From an uncultured Clostridia bacterium (GTDB lineage: Bacteria > Bacillota > Clostridia > Christensenellales > CASEPJ01), in the NCBI GenBank assembly GCA_949289715.1, contig CASEPJ010000145.1:1-9131 (forward strand): a stretch of DNA of 9,131 bases, given 5' to 3'. This document shows positions 1 to 6,893 of this stretch, one piece after another (within the stretch, counting starts at the first letter, position 1; each line of letters starts with the position of its first letter). The notes under the pieces were generated by a model. The model was not told the DNA's origin, searched no databases, and worked only from the letters and a program-made list of their open reading frames with translations. Both the position numbers and the translations under genes were made by a program.

Positions 1-357
1 AATAAATTTTTTTAAAAATTTTTATATTTTATTGGAAAATTTTATATTATTTTTTAATATTTTTTTGATTATTGCAAATTTAATCGTTTCAATTGATTTT
101 CAATAAATACCAGATCGTACTCTTTCGGTCATGCTTTTAACTTTTTATTTACTCATTAAATTTTTTACTTGACTTTAAACAGTCTCATATTTATATCTTT
201 AATATAGTTAATAACTTTCAAATAAAATTGTTTATCTAATGCACATATAAATTTTTACAATACAAAATTTAAATTATGTATTTATTTTTTTAAAAAGACG
301 ATAATATTAACCATATTAATCCTCTTAAATTTTTTTAAATGTAATAATTAAAATCAG
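1..357. other. AT-rich non-coding stretch upstream of pyk
   Basis: No credible gene is visible on either strand; all frames are broken by frequent stops. A patch at about 111-136 is richer in G+C than its surroundings and could be a remnant of an older gene end, but only runs of about 14 codons are open there on the minus strand. A small hairpin (ATTGA 92-96 with TCAAT 100-104) and a promoter-like pair (TTGACT 169-174, TATATC 192-197, 17-base spacer) are present. Neither leads to a gene, and both are expected by chance in DNA this AT-rich. Confidence 0.6.
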
Positions 358-386
358 TTGTATTTATGTTATAAATGTAGTAAAAT
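358..386 (+). promoter_or_regulatory. Sigma-A-type promoter of pyk
   Basis: A -35 box TTGTAT (358-363) and a -10 box TAAAAT (381-386) are separated by exactly 17 bases. This predicts transcription starting near 392-394, giving a leader of about 86 bases before the pyk start codon. It is the best promoter match upstream of the gene. The boxes are seen directly; their activity is inferred. Confidence 0.6.
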
Positions 387-392
387 ATTAAC

Positions 393-444
393 ATCGAAAT
401 AATGGGAAATATTGCCGTTTAATTCGATTAGTGAAAGGCAATGT
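393..444 (+). promoter_or_regulatory. Candidate structured leader (pseudoknot) of pyk
   Basis: Two interleaved helices can be drawn in the predicted 5' untranslated region. Helix 1 pairs ATCGAA (393-398) with TTCGAT (423-428). Helix 2 pairs 409-416 with 437-444: six Watson-Crick pairs ATTGCC/GGCAAT, extended by one G-U and one A-U pair. The 3' strand of helix 1 lies in the loop of helix 2, so together they have H-type pseudoknot topology with loops of 10, 6 and 8 bases. It begins at the predicted transcription start and ends 34 bases before the pyk ATG. It matches no riboswitch class I recognise. The region could equally be an operator for a DNA-binding protein, or chance pairing. Confidence 0.25.
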
Positions 445-478
445 ATGGAATAATTTTTAAGGGCAAAGGTATATAACA

Positions 479-1894
479 ATGAGAAAAACCAAAATTGTTG
501 CCACTTTAGGTCCTTCGACAGATAACGAAGAAACAATAAAAAATTTAATTTTAGCAGGCATGAGCGTTGCACGAATAAATATGAGTCACGGCACATACGA
601 AGAACATAAAACTCGTATAGATATGGTAAAAAAAGCCAGAGAAGAACTTGCCATGCCCGTTGCAATTATGTTGGATACTAAGGGGCCGGAAGTACGAATA
701 AAACAGTTTGCGGAAGGAAGCGTTTTTCTTGCCAACGGATCTACATTTAAACTAACCGTTGATGATTCCGACGGCGATAAAAACAGAGTCGGTTTAACCT
801 ATAAGCAGCTGTATAAGGACTTAAAGCCGGGCGATACTATATTGGCAAACGACGGACTTATAGAATTAAAAGTAACCGATATTGACGATACTGATATCGT
901 CACTAAAGTAGTCATAGGAGGAATACTTACCAACAATAAAAGTTTATTTATGCCGGGTATTCATATTAATATGCCCTATTTAAGCGAAGTGGATAAATCC
1001 GATTTGCTTTTCGGTATAGAAAACGATATTGATTTTATTGCGGCATCTTTTGTCAGCTGCGCCGAAGATTTAAATACGATGAGAAAATTCATTCTAGATA
1101 ACGGCGCATATAATGTAGACATAATCGCCAAAATAGAAAGCAGATCGGGTGTGGAAAATATAGAAGAAATATTAGAAGCTTCCGACGGCATAATGGTTGC
1201 CAGAGGAGATATGGGTGTTGAACTGCCCTTTATAGAACTTCCTCACATACAAAAAGAACTTATTTCGAAATGCAGGTTGAAAGGTAAAAGAGTAATTACC
1301 GCAACGGAAATGTTAGAAAGTATGATTCATAACCCAAGACCCACAAGGGCGGAAACATCAGACGTTGCCAATGCCGTATATGACGGAACAAGCGCAATTA
1401 TGCTTTCCGGTGAAACAGCAGCAGGTAAATATCCTGTAGAAGCGGTAAAAACCATGGCAAATATCGCAGAAAGTACGGAAAAAGCTATAGATTACGAAAA
1501 AGTTTTCCGCACGACGAATTTTACCATTAAAAGCATTACGGACGCCGTTTCTCATGCGGCTTGCAGCGCTGCGTTCAGCTTAAACGCTAAAGCTATTGTA
1601 GTGGCAACTCAATTAGGTTGGTCCGCAAGGATGATTTCCCGTTTCAGAACACCCTTCCCCATCGTAGCGGTAACCATAGATTTACGAGCTTATTATCAGC
1701 TGGCGTTAAGCTGGGGAGTAACTCCGATATTGGGGGAAGTTCAAAGGTCATCAGATAAACTTTTCGAACATGCAATAAATAAAGCAAAAGAATACAATTT
1801 TATCAAAACGGGAGATATGATAGTTTCCGTAGCCGCAACAAAAGTAGGTATAGTAGGCGGAACAAATACTTTGCGTGTAGAAAAAATAAAATAA
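479..1894 (+). CDS. pyk: Pyruvate kinase
   Basis: The product converts phosphoenolpyruvate and ADP to pyruvate and ATP, the last step of glycolysis, in the cytoplasm. At 471 residues it is the usual single-unit length and lacks the extra C-terminal phosphohistidine (PEP-utiliser) domain found in Bacillus enzymes. Visible landmarks are the N-terminal strand KTKIVATLGPS; ARINMSHG with R32, N34, S36 and H37; DTKGPEVR at 66-73; the catalytic and metal-binding IIAKIE (K218, E220); GDMGVELP from G243 (D244 metal ligand); and PTRAETSDVANAV in the following helix. E71 corresponds to the glutamate that in other pyruvate kinases marks K+-dependent enzymes. The B domain spans roughly 74-160. The ATG is preceded by AAAGGT (465-470), 8 bases upstream. 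The gene has its own promoter and terminator and so appears monocistronic; no phosphofructokinase gene is adjacent, although pfk-pyk pairing is common in Firmicutes. Confidence 0.97.
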   Translation: MRKTKIVATLGPSTDNEETIKNLILAGMSVARINMSHGTYEEHKTRIDMVKKAREELAMPVAIMLDTKGPEVRIKQFAEGSVFLANGSTFKLTVDDSDGDKNRVGLTYKQLYKDLKPGDTILANDGLIELKVTDIDDTDIVTKVVIGGILTNNKSLFMPGIHINMPYLSEVDKSDLLFGIENDIDFIAASFVSCAEDLNTMRKFILDNGAYNVDIIAKIESRSGVENIEEILEASDGIMVARGDMGVELPFIELPHIQKELISKCRLKGKRVITATEMLESMIHNPRPTRAETSDVANAVYDGTSAIMLSGETAAGKYPVEAVKTMANIAESTEKAIDYEKVFRTTNFTIKSITDAVSHAACSAAFSLNAKAIVVATQLGWSARMISRFRTPFPIVAVTIDLRAYYQLALSWGVTPILGEVQRSSDKLFEHAINKAKEYNFIKTGDMIVSVAATKVGIVGGTNTLRVEKIK

Positions 1895-1942
1895 TTAAAA
1901 AAATAAAAAATAAAATATTTTAAATAATTTTATTAACAAATT

Positions 1943-1971
1943 AGCCGCAGAATAATACTGCGGCTTTTTTT
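1943..1971 (+). terminator. Intrinsic terminator of pyk
   Basis: A perfect 8-base-pair stem AGCCGCAG (1943-1950) / CTGCGGCT (1958-1965) with a 7-base loop runs directly into a T tract ending at 1971. It lies 48 bases after the pyk stop codon. Read from the minus strand the same stem has no immediate U tract, so it should mainly stop plus-strand transcription. It might still slow transcripts arriving from the convergent minus-strand operon. Confidence 0.93.
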
Positions 1972-2133
1972 AAACTTATTTAATATGTTTAATTGAATTT
2001 TAATTATAATGCCTTTAATCAATTATACAGGCACCTAAAAACTTTTTAACGATATAACTTTACTAACGCAAACAATTATAATAATCGAAAAAACTATTTA
2101 TTTTTTATAAGATTTAAGATTTATCGTCTAAAA

Positions 2134-3303
2134 TTAACGTGGCATATATTTATCGCTTCTAATTTTTACGGTTTTTATGAGTTTGCCCGAACTGTAATAT
2201 TCCAAATATCCTTCCGATTTATATCCGTTTAATAACGGTTTATTCTCCTCGTCGGGTGTTTCCGGACGTTTTGGTGGAGGTATGATTTCTATTATTTTGC
2301 TTTTCCTTACAATTTTTTTAGATTTATCCGATAATTTACCGTAAATTTTAACTTTTACTTCATCTCCCCTTACGGACGTTATAAATGCTATGGGGGTGGA
2401 AAACGGATTGTAAAATATTAAATCCGCACTGCCGGTATTTACCATTGCATCAAAAGACAGCTCCACATAGGAAGGCGCCAAAGTATGCGAATGGACTTCT
2501 TTAATATCGACATCCGCCAACAGCAAAGCATTATATAAAGTAGTGGAAGCTTGACATACACCGCCGCCCACTCCTTTTTCGTAATCTCCGTTGATTATAA
2601 TATTAGCTTCTTTATAACCCCTTGCTGCGGTTCTCGCTCCGGTAACTTTATTAAATGAAATTTCGGTTCTTGGAGGAACACACATTCCATTAAAATTAGA
2701 CAAAGCGAGTTTAATATTATGCACTCTCGAAAGATTATTTGCCTGCATCTTGGTAGTAAATTCCGAAATAACTCCTATTTTACCGTTCAAATCGTCAAAT
2801 TTTACTTCCGGAATTACTTTAATCGTTTCGACGTTAAAAGTATTGTTGTTCGTTGCCGCAGTTAATGCAAAAAGCCTGCAAAACTCATCCTCGTCTAATT
2901 TTTTTCCGAATCTTTCTTTAGATACTATAAAACCGTCTCCCGATTTTTTCAATATTAATTCCGAATTCAGCGCAGAAATGCAACATTCTTCGGTTAAAAT
3001 TCTGTAAAAATCGTTAAATCCGTAAAAAAACAAATTAACCGCTTCTTTAGGAGAAACAGATGTATTCATCAATTCCAAAGCTTGCCGCCCCCTTTGCGAT
3101 ACGCTTTCAAAAACGGGAATATCACTATTATAAAAATATTTTTCTTCATCGTAGAAATAATATTTCCCGTCTATACCGATATTGCATTTAAACGGTTCGA
3201 AAAAACAGTATGCCATAGCATCGGTGGTCAAAGATAAAAAAATTGCGGCCGCAAAAACAACCGCAACAATTAAAGACATTATATATTTATTATTTATTTT
3301 CAA
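2134..3303 (-). CDS. Secreted or membrane-anchored VanW-family protein
   Basis: This belongs to the VanW family, named from a glycopeptide-resistance cluster; its biochemical role is unsettled, and the domain is common in clostridial cell-envelope proteins. The core motif GVGGGVCQASTTLYNA (near residues 244-259), preceded by TGARTAARGY and followed by HSHTLAPSYV, is diagnostic. The N-terminus has lysines, then a hydrophobic segment (about 9-25) and an AMA signal-peptidase-like site at 29-31, so export is likely. The region at about 40-180 resembles the YoaR-like domain often found in front of VanW. The proline-rich C-terminal tail (IIPPPKRPETPDEE onward) looks like the shortened end seen in family members. 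I chose the TTG at 3303 because AGAGG (3313-3317) lies 9 bases upstream and it gives a proper signal peptide (389 residues). The longer TTG start at 3345 has no good site, and ATG 3279 drops the charged n-region. It overlaps the upstream PHP gene by 14 bases and is the last gene of the operon. Confidence 0.88.
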   Translation of the reverse strand: MKINNKYIMSLIVAVVFAAAIFLSLTTDAMAYCFFEPFKCNIGIDGKYYFYDEEKYFYNSDIPVFESVSQRGRQALELMNTSVSPKEAVNLFFYGFNDFYRILTEECCISALNSELILKKSGDGFIVSKERFGKKLDEDEFCRLFALTAATNNNTFNVETIKVIPEVKFDDLNGKIGVISEFTTKMQANNLSRVHNIKLALSNFNGMCVPPRTEISFNKVTGARTAARGYKEANIIINGDYEKGVGGGVCQASTTLYNALLLADVDIKEVHSHTLAPSYVELSFDAMVNTGSADLIFYNPFSTPIAFITSVRGDEVKVKIYGKLSDKSKKIVRKSKIIEIIPPPKRPETPDEENKPLLNGYKSEGYLEYYSSGKLIKTVKIRSDKYMPR

Positions 3304-4114
3304 TTTGTAATACCTCTGCAGTAAACGAATCCATACCCCATACAATTCCGCCGACGGAACAAACGGAAGAATCGGAATGAAAATCGCTGCCGCCCGTTTT
3401 TATTAGTTTATATTTATTACATAAAGTTACGAGTTCTTTCACATCGCTATTAGTATGAGCAGGATAATAGCACTCTATACCCTTTAGTCCCGCATCACAT
3501 AAAATTTTTATGTAATTTTCTATTTCCGAATAAAAGGAAATAAGCTTAGGATGGGCAAGCACGGGTATCCCTCCTTCCCCAACGATAATTTCAATTGCCT
3601 TTAACGGAGAAAGTTTAAATGAATCGACATGGGCGGGTCTGCCTTTTTTTAATAATTTTTCAAAAGCTTCGCTTTCCGAGGCAACATAGCCTTTCTGTTT
3701 TAAAATTTTTGCAATTCTATACCTTCCGACGCTACCCGATTGATCGGCAATAATTTCCTTATAATCGATTTTATAACCTAACGAATTAAGTTTTTTTATT
3801 ATTTCTATATTTCTTTTAATGCGCCTTTCCGTTAAATCGTTTAAAAAATTTTTAATATTATCGTTATTTAAACAATCTATATTATACCCTAATATATGCA
3901 CTTCACCTTCATCATAAGTCGAAACTTCAATACCGGGCAAAACGTTTATCTTCAATTTTTTTCCTTCCTCAATGCCCTCCGCCACTCCGCTGACGGTATC
4001 GTGGTCGGTTATTGCAATTAGTTTTAAACCTTTTGATTTTGCTGTTCTAACCAATTCGGAAGGAGTTAAAGCACCGTCGGAAAAGGTTGAATGTAAATGT
4101 AAATCCTGCAACAT
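3290..4114 (-). CDS. PHP-domain phosphoesterase (RNase AM / nucleoside bisphosphate phosphatase-like)
   Basis: This is a compact PHP metal-dependent phosphoesterase of the YciV/TrpH group. Studied members remove the 3' phosphate of nucleoside 3',5'-bisphosphates or act as 5'-3' exonucleases on short RNA and rRNA 5' ends. At 274 residues it is close to the E. coli protein in length. All the expected metal-ligand motifs are present: HLHSTFSDG with H6, H8 and D13; ITDHDT with D37, H38 and D39; GIEVS with E63; H73 in HILGY; AHP with H188; and GSDFH with D244 and H246. An insertion domain occupies about 85-165. Within it, the GRPH motif usual in this group reads G130-R-Y-R133, so the histidine is replaced. 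The start ATG has AAAGGA (4122-4127) 7 bases upstream, overlapping the rmuC stop codon. The intergenic gap is 11 bases. The substrate is inferred from the family, not shown here. Confidence 0.9.
   Translation of the reverse strand: MLQDLHLHSTFSDGALTPSELVRTAKSKGLKLIAITDHDTVSGVAEGIEEGKKLKINVLPGIEVSTYDEGEVHILGYNIDCLNNDNIKNFLNDLTERRIKRNIEIIKKLNSLGYKIDYKEIIADQSGSVGRYRIAKILKQKGYVASESEAFEKLLKKGRPAHVDSFKLSPLKAIEIIVGEGGIPVLAHPKLISFYSEIENYIKILCDAGLKGIECYYPAHTNSDVKELVTLCNKYKLIKTGGSDFHSDSSVCSVGGIVWGMDSFTAEVLQIENK
3313..3317 (-). promoter_or_regulatory. Ribosome binding site that fixes the VanW start
   Basis: Read on the minus strand this is AGAGG, 9 bases upstream of a TTG codon at 3303-3301. No comparable site precedes the alternative starts at 3345 (TTG) or 3279 (ATG). 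It lies inside the coding sequence of the preceding PHP gene, so the two genes are probably translationally coupled. Confidence 0.6.
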
Positions 4115-4125
4115 AACTATATCCT

Positions 4126-5454
4126 TTAATTTTGATTTTCGTTGGTATCTTCGTTTGCGGCAATATCGTCAATAAAAATATCGTCGTCCAAAAACAACGG
4201 CTCGTTTACTCCCGAAAGAAGCTTTGTGCTTTTGTCAAGTTGTCTGCCTATGACATTTGTTCTAGTTTCCATCTGCGATATGGTATTGGATGTCTCTTGA
4301 ATTTTCTTTTGAACTTTAGAAAGAATCGATTTAAATTTATCGAATTGTGTTTTGAAAGATGCTAAAAGTTTTAAAACTTCGCTCGAATTTTTTTCTATCG
4401 CCAAAGTTTTAAAACCGACTTGTAAGCTGTTAAGTAAGGCCGTTAACGTTGTAGGTCCGCAAACTATTACCCTGTATTCGTTTTGTAATTGTTCGCATAT
4501 TCCCGGTTTCCTTAACACCTCAGCAAACAGACCTTCTATAGGAAGATACATAATTGCAAAATCTGTAGTTTTTGGGGGAATTACATATTTTACGTTTATT
4601 TTTTTCGCTTCCTCTCTTATTCTTCTTTCTAATTGTTTCGAAGCAATATCGGCACTGTCCTTATCCCCATTTTCAGAAGCTTCAATCAGCCTTTCGTAAT
4701 CAGATACGGGGAATTTGGAATCTATAGGCAAAAGCACTGAATCGTCATTGGTTCTTCCGGGTAGCTTTATGGCAAATTCAACCCTATCCGATTCATCGCC
4801 GATATTGGGATTAATTACAAACTGTTCGGGGGACAGCATTTGTTCAAGCAAATTGTGTAATTGCACTTCTCCCCATGTTCCTCTGGTTTTAACGTTTGTA
4901 AGAACTTTTTTCAAATCACCGACTCCCGTTGCTAAGCTCTGCATTTCTCCCAAACCTTTAGAAACAGCTTCCAATCTTTCGCTGATTACAGCAAAAGACT
5001 CATTTAGGCGTTTATCCAAATTTTCATTGAGTTTCTCATCTACGGTTAAACGCATAGCTTCGAGTTTTTCGTTATTGTTTACTATAATTCTTTGCAAATT
5101 GTTTTCGGTAACCGAACGCAATAACTCCTGTTTCGAATCCATTTGATTCATAAAACCTATAACTCTGTTTTCGAGTTCGGATATTTTTTTGCTTTCCGAT
5201 TCGACAGACTGTTTCACACACTCTCTCATTGCATCAACCGACTGTCTGATATTTTCGTTCATCGAATCGTAAGCCTGTCTTTGCAATCTAACGTTAAAAT
5301 CTCTTTCGGAGGAATTATATTTTTGCATTATTTCGAAAAGCTGCTGTTCTGTTAAACCTTCTTTTCTTTTTAATAAATTATTGATTTTTAAAAGTGCGAT
5401 AATAGAAATCAGTAATGCGCAGGCACTTATTATGAGAACTAAATAATCAATCAT
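4126..5454 (-). CDS. rmuC: DNA recombination protein RmuC homologue
   Basis: RmuC proteins limit certain DNA rearrangements in E. coli and carry a nuclease-like (PD-(D/E)XK-type) core, but their exact activity is unclear. The order of parts is typical: one N-terminal membrane helix (about residues 3-23), a long charged coiled coil (about 35-185), then the conserved RmuC core. The core includes GTWGEVQL (near 191-198), LPIDSKFP (near 241-248), MYLPIEGLFAEVL and CGPTTLTALL, followed by a second helical coiled segment and an acidic tail. The protein would sit on the cytoplasmic face of the membrane. At 442 residues it is a normal length. The ATG overlaps the cca stop codon (ATGA, 5451-5454), with AAGGA (5461-5465) 6 bases upstream, so its translation is probably coupled to cca. 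No residue is obviously missing. Confidence 0.95.
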   Translation of the reverse strand: MIDYLVLIISACALLISIIALLKINNLLKRKEGLTEQQLFEIMQKYNSSERDFNVRLQRQAYDSMNENIRQSVDAMRECVKQSVESESKKISELENRVIGFMNQMDSKQELLRSVTENNLQRIIVNNNEKLEAMRLTVDEKLNENLDKRLNESFAVISERLEAVSKGLGEMQSLATGVGDLKKVLTNVKTRGTWGEVQLHNLLEQMLSPEQFVINPNIGDESDRVEFAIKLPGRTNDDSVLLPIDSKFPVSDYERLIEASENGDKDSADIASKQLERRIREEAKKINVKYVIPPKTTDFAIMYLPIEGLFAEVLRKPGICEQLQNEYRVIVCGPTTLTALLNSLQVGFKTLAIEKNSSEVLKLLASFKTQFDKFKSILSKVQKKIQETSNTISQMETRTNVIGRQLDKSTKLLSGVNEPLFLDDDIFIDDIAANEDTNENQN

Positions 5455-6827
5455 ATTTTTTCCTTATCGATTTTATATTCTTTTATTCTGTTTACGAGTT
5501 TTTCTCTTTCGTTTAAACGGGGATTCATAACCGCCTCTTTAAACAAATTTTCCAATATAATCTTAATATACGTTTTTTCAATATCGGGTCTTAAATTTAA
5601 AATATCAATACCGTTTACTTTTAAATCGGAAAGTTTAAAAGGAGTATTGTCGCTTTTCATTCGGTTCAATAATTCATACCATTTTTTTGATATATCTACA
5701 CCTTCGAGTTTTTTTCCTTTACCCATTCCATCGGCTTTTTTTAACTCTATCAGTTTATTTATTATATCATAATTTTTAACTATAAACAACCGAAGTTTAC
5801 TTTCTTTTGTATTTCCGTCAATATCATAATCGTGATTTTTTATCAGTGCTACTGTTTCTCTCTTTTCCGAGTTGGAATATTTCAAAGCGGTTAAATATTT
5901 TAATGCAATTTTTGCCCCTAATTCCGCATGAAAATGCATATTATGGTATAATTTAATACTTTCGGCTTTACCGATATCGTGTAACAAGGCAGCAAGCCTA
6001 ATATCGGGAGCAGAATATTTAAAAACTTCCTTTGTATGCTCGAAAGCATCGTACTCATGATATTTTTCAGGCTGTTTCAAACCTTTTAAATTCAATAATT
6101 CGGGAAAAAGCAGTCCCAAAACATTGAGTTTATCTAATAAACACAATCCCGTAACGTGTGCATTTTCAGTCATACCGGGATATTTAGTATCCGCCACAAG
6201 AATCTTATCTAATTCTTTTTTTATCCTTTCGGCTGAAATAGCCTTTAACATATTAACCTTTTCTTCTGCCGTTTTGAATAAATCTTTTTCAATATTAAAT
6301 CCCAATTCGGCGGCTATTCTAATCAACCTTAAAATTCTTAATCCGTCATTAGACATCACTTGTTCGGGAGTGGTTACGGCTCTTATAATTCTACTATTAA
6401 TATCTTTTATTCCGTTTAAAGGGTCAACCGTCTTTTCGTTTAAAATATCATAATATATTGCGTTTATTGTAAAATCTCTACGCTTTGCATCTTCTGTTAA
6501 AGATACATTGAATTTAACGCTTTTAGGTCGATGGCAACCGTCTTCATCATATATTTCTCCTCTGAAAGGAGTATATTCAAACACTTCATCTGAACATTTT
6601 ATAATCACGGTTCCTGTTTTTTTATCTTGAAAAACAGCGTCAAAGGGAGTATCTTTCAACAAAGGCGAAAGTTCCTCTAAAGTCAGTTTTCCCGCAATAT
6701 CGCAATCGGTATTATAAAATCCCATTATGGCATTACGAACATATCCGCCCACAATATATAAATTTGCACCCGACTGCGAATAGATAGAAGCAAGTTTTTT
6801 TAAATTTTCACTAGTTAAAATTTTCAT
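5451..6827 (-). CDS. cca: CCA tRNA nucleotidyltransferase (class II, with HD domain)
   Basis: The enzyme adds or repairs the CCA end of tRNAs using CTP and ATP, in the cytoplasm. Class II signatures are clear: LYIVGGYVRNAIMG (residues 23-36); the metal-binding D41-x-D43; RRDFTINA (116-123); DPLNGIKDI (135-143); and DGLRILRLIRIAAELGF (161-177), which contains the base-selecting region. An HD domain follows, with H283-D284 in LLHDIGK and further histidines at 257 and 264 and in MHFHAE. HD-containing members can carry phosphohydrolase activity, but this is not certain here. At 458 residues it is full length. It is the first gene of the four-gene minus-strand operon. The ATG lacks a recognisable ribosome binding site. 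A weak promoter can be drawn (TTAACA at 6867-6862, AACAAT about 18 bases on), which would leave almost no leader. No alternative methionine lies before the VGG motif. Confidence 0.95.
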   Translation of the reverse strand: MKILTSENLKKLASIYSQSGANLYIVGGYVRNAIMGFYNTDCDIAGKLTLEELSPLLKDTPFDAVFQDKKTGTVIIKCSDEVFEYTPFRGEIYDEDGCHRPKSVKFNVSLTEDAKRRDFTINAIYYDILNEKTVDPLNGIKDINSRIIRAVTTPEQVMSNDGLRILRLIRIAAELGFNIEKDLFKTAEEKVNMLKAISAERIKKELDKILVADTKYPGMTENAHVTGLCLLDKLNVLGLLFPELLNLKGLKQPEKYHEYDAFEHTKEVFKYSAPDIRLAALLHDIGKAESIKLYHNMHFHAELGAKIALKYLTALKYSNSEKRETVALIKNHDYDIDGNTKESKLRLFIVKNYDIINKLIELKKADGMGKGKKLEGVDISKKWYELLNRMKSDNTPFKLSDLKVNGIDILNLRPDIEKTYIKIILENLFKEAVMNPRLNEREKLVNRIKEYKIDKEKI

Positions 6828-6841
6828 ATATTTATAAATTG

Positions 6842-6870
6842 TTTACAAAATAATCCGATTATGTTAAAAT
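6842..6870 (+). promoter_or_regulatory. Extended -10 promoter of the lipid kinase operon
   Basis: TTTACA (6842-6847) and TAAAAT (6865-6870) are 17 bases apart, with TG at 6862-6863 forming an extended -10 element. Transcription should start near 6877, just before the ribosome binding site AAGGA (6881-6885). Because the ATG at 6861 lies inside this promoter, the promoter supports the later start at 6894. It faces away from cca, whose own promoter must overlap it or lie very near. Confidence 0.65.
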
Positions 6871-6893
6871 ATTTAAATAAAAGGAAAATAACA

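Noticed and set aside
169..197. TTGACT and TATATC spaced by 17 bases, promoter-like.
   Set aside because: The -10 box matches only four of six positions, nothing starts downstream until pyk, which has a better and closer promoter, and such matches are common in AT-rich DNA.
441..476. An 11-codon open frame (ATG to TAA) ending two bases before the pyk start, resembling a leader peptide.
   Set aside because: The AAAGG before it is only two bases from the ATG, too close for normal initiation, and the peptide has no run of regulatory codons. It also overlaps the candidate leader structure.
369..665. A 98-codon minus-strand frame across the pyk promoter and start.
   Set aside because: It is antisense to clearly conserved pyruvate kinase codons and covers the promoter; its protein is rich in leucine, phenylalanine and tyrosine with no family features.
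2010..2033. TGCCT/AGGCA stem considered as a terminator for the minus-strand operon.
   Set aside because: Five base pairs with a 14-base loop and no U tract directly after it on either strand.
2134..3303. VanW name taken as evidence of vancomycin resistance.
   Set aside because: No vanA/B ligase, vanH, vanX or two-component regulator is nearby; VanW-domain proteins are widespread envelope proteins in Clostridia.
4715..5146. A 143-codon plus-strand frame opposite rmuC, the longest antisense frame in the window.
   Set aside because: It is a mirror of the RmuC coiled-coil and core codons, is serine- and leucine-rich, and has no ribosome binding site or known motif.
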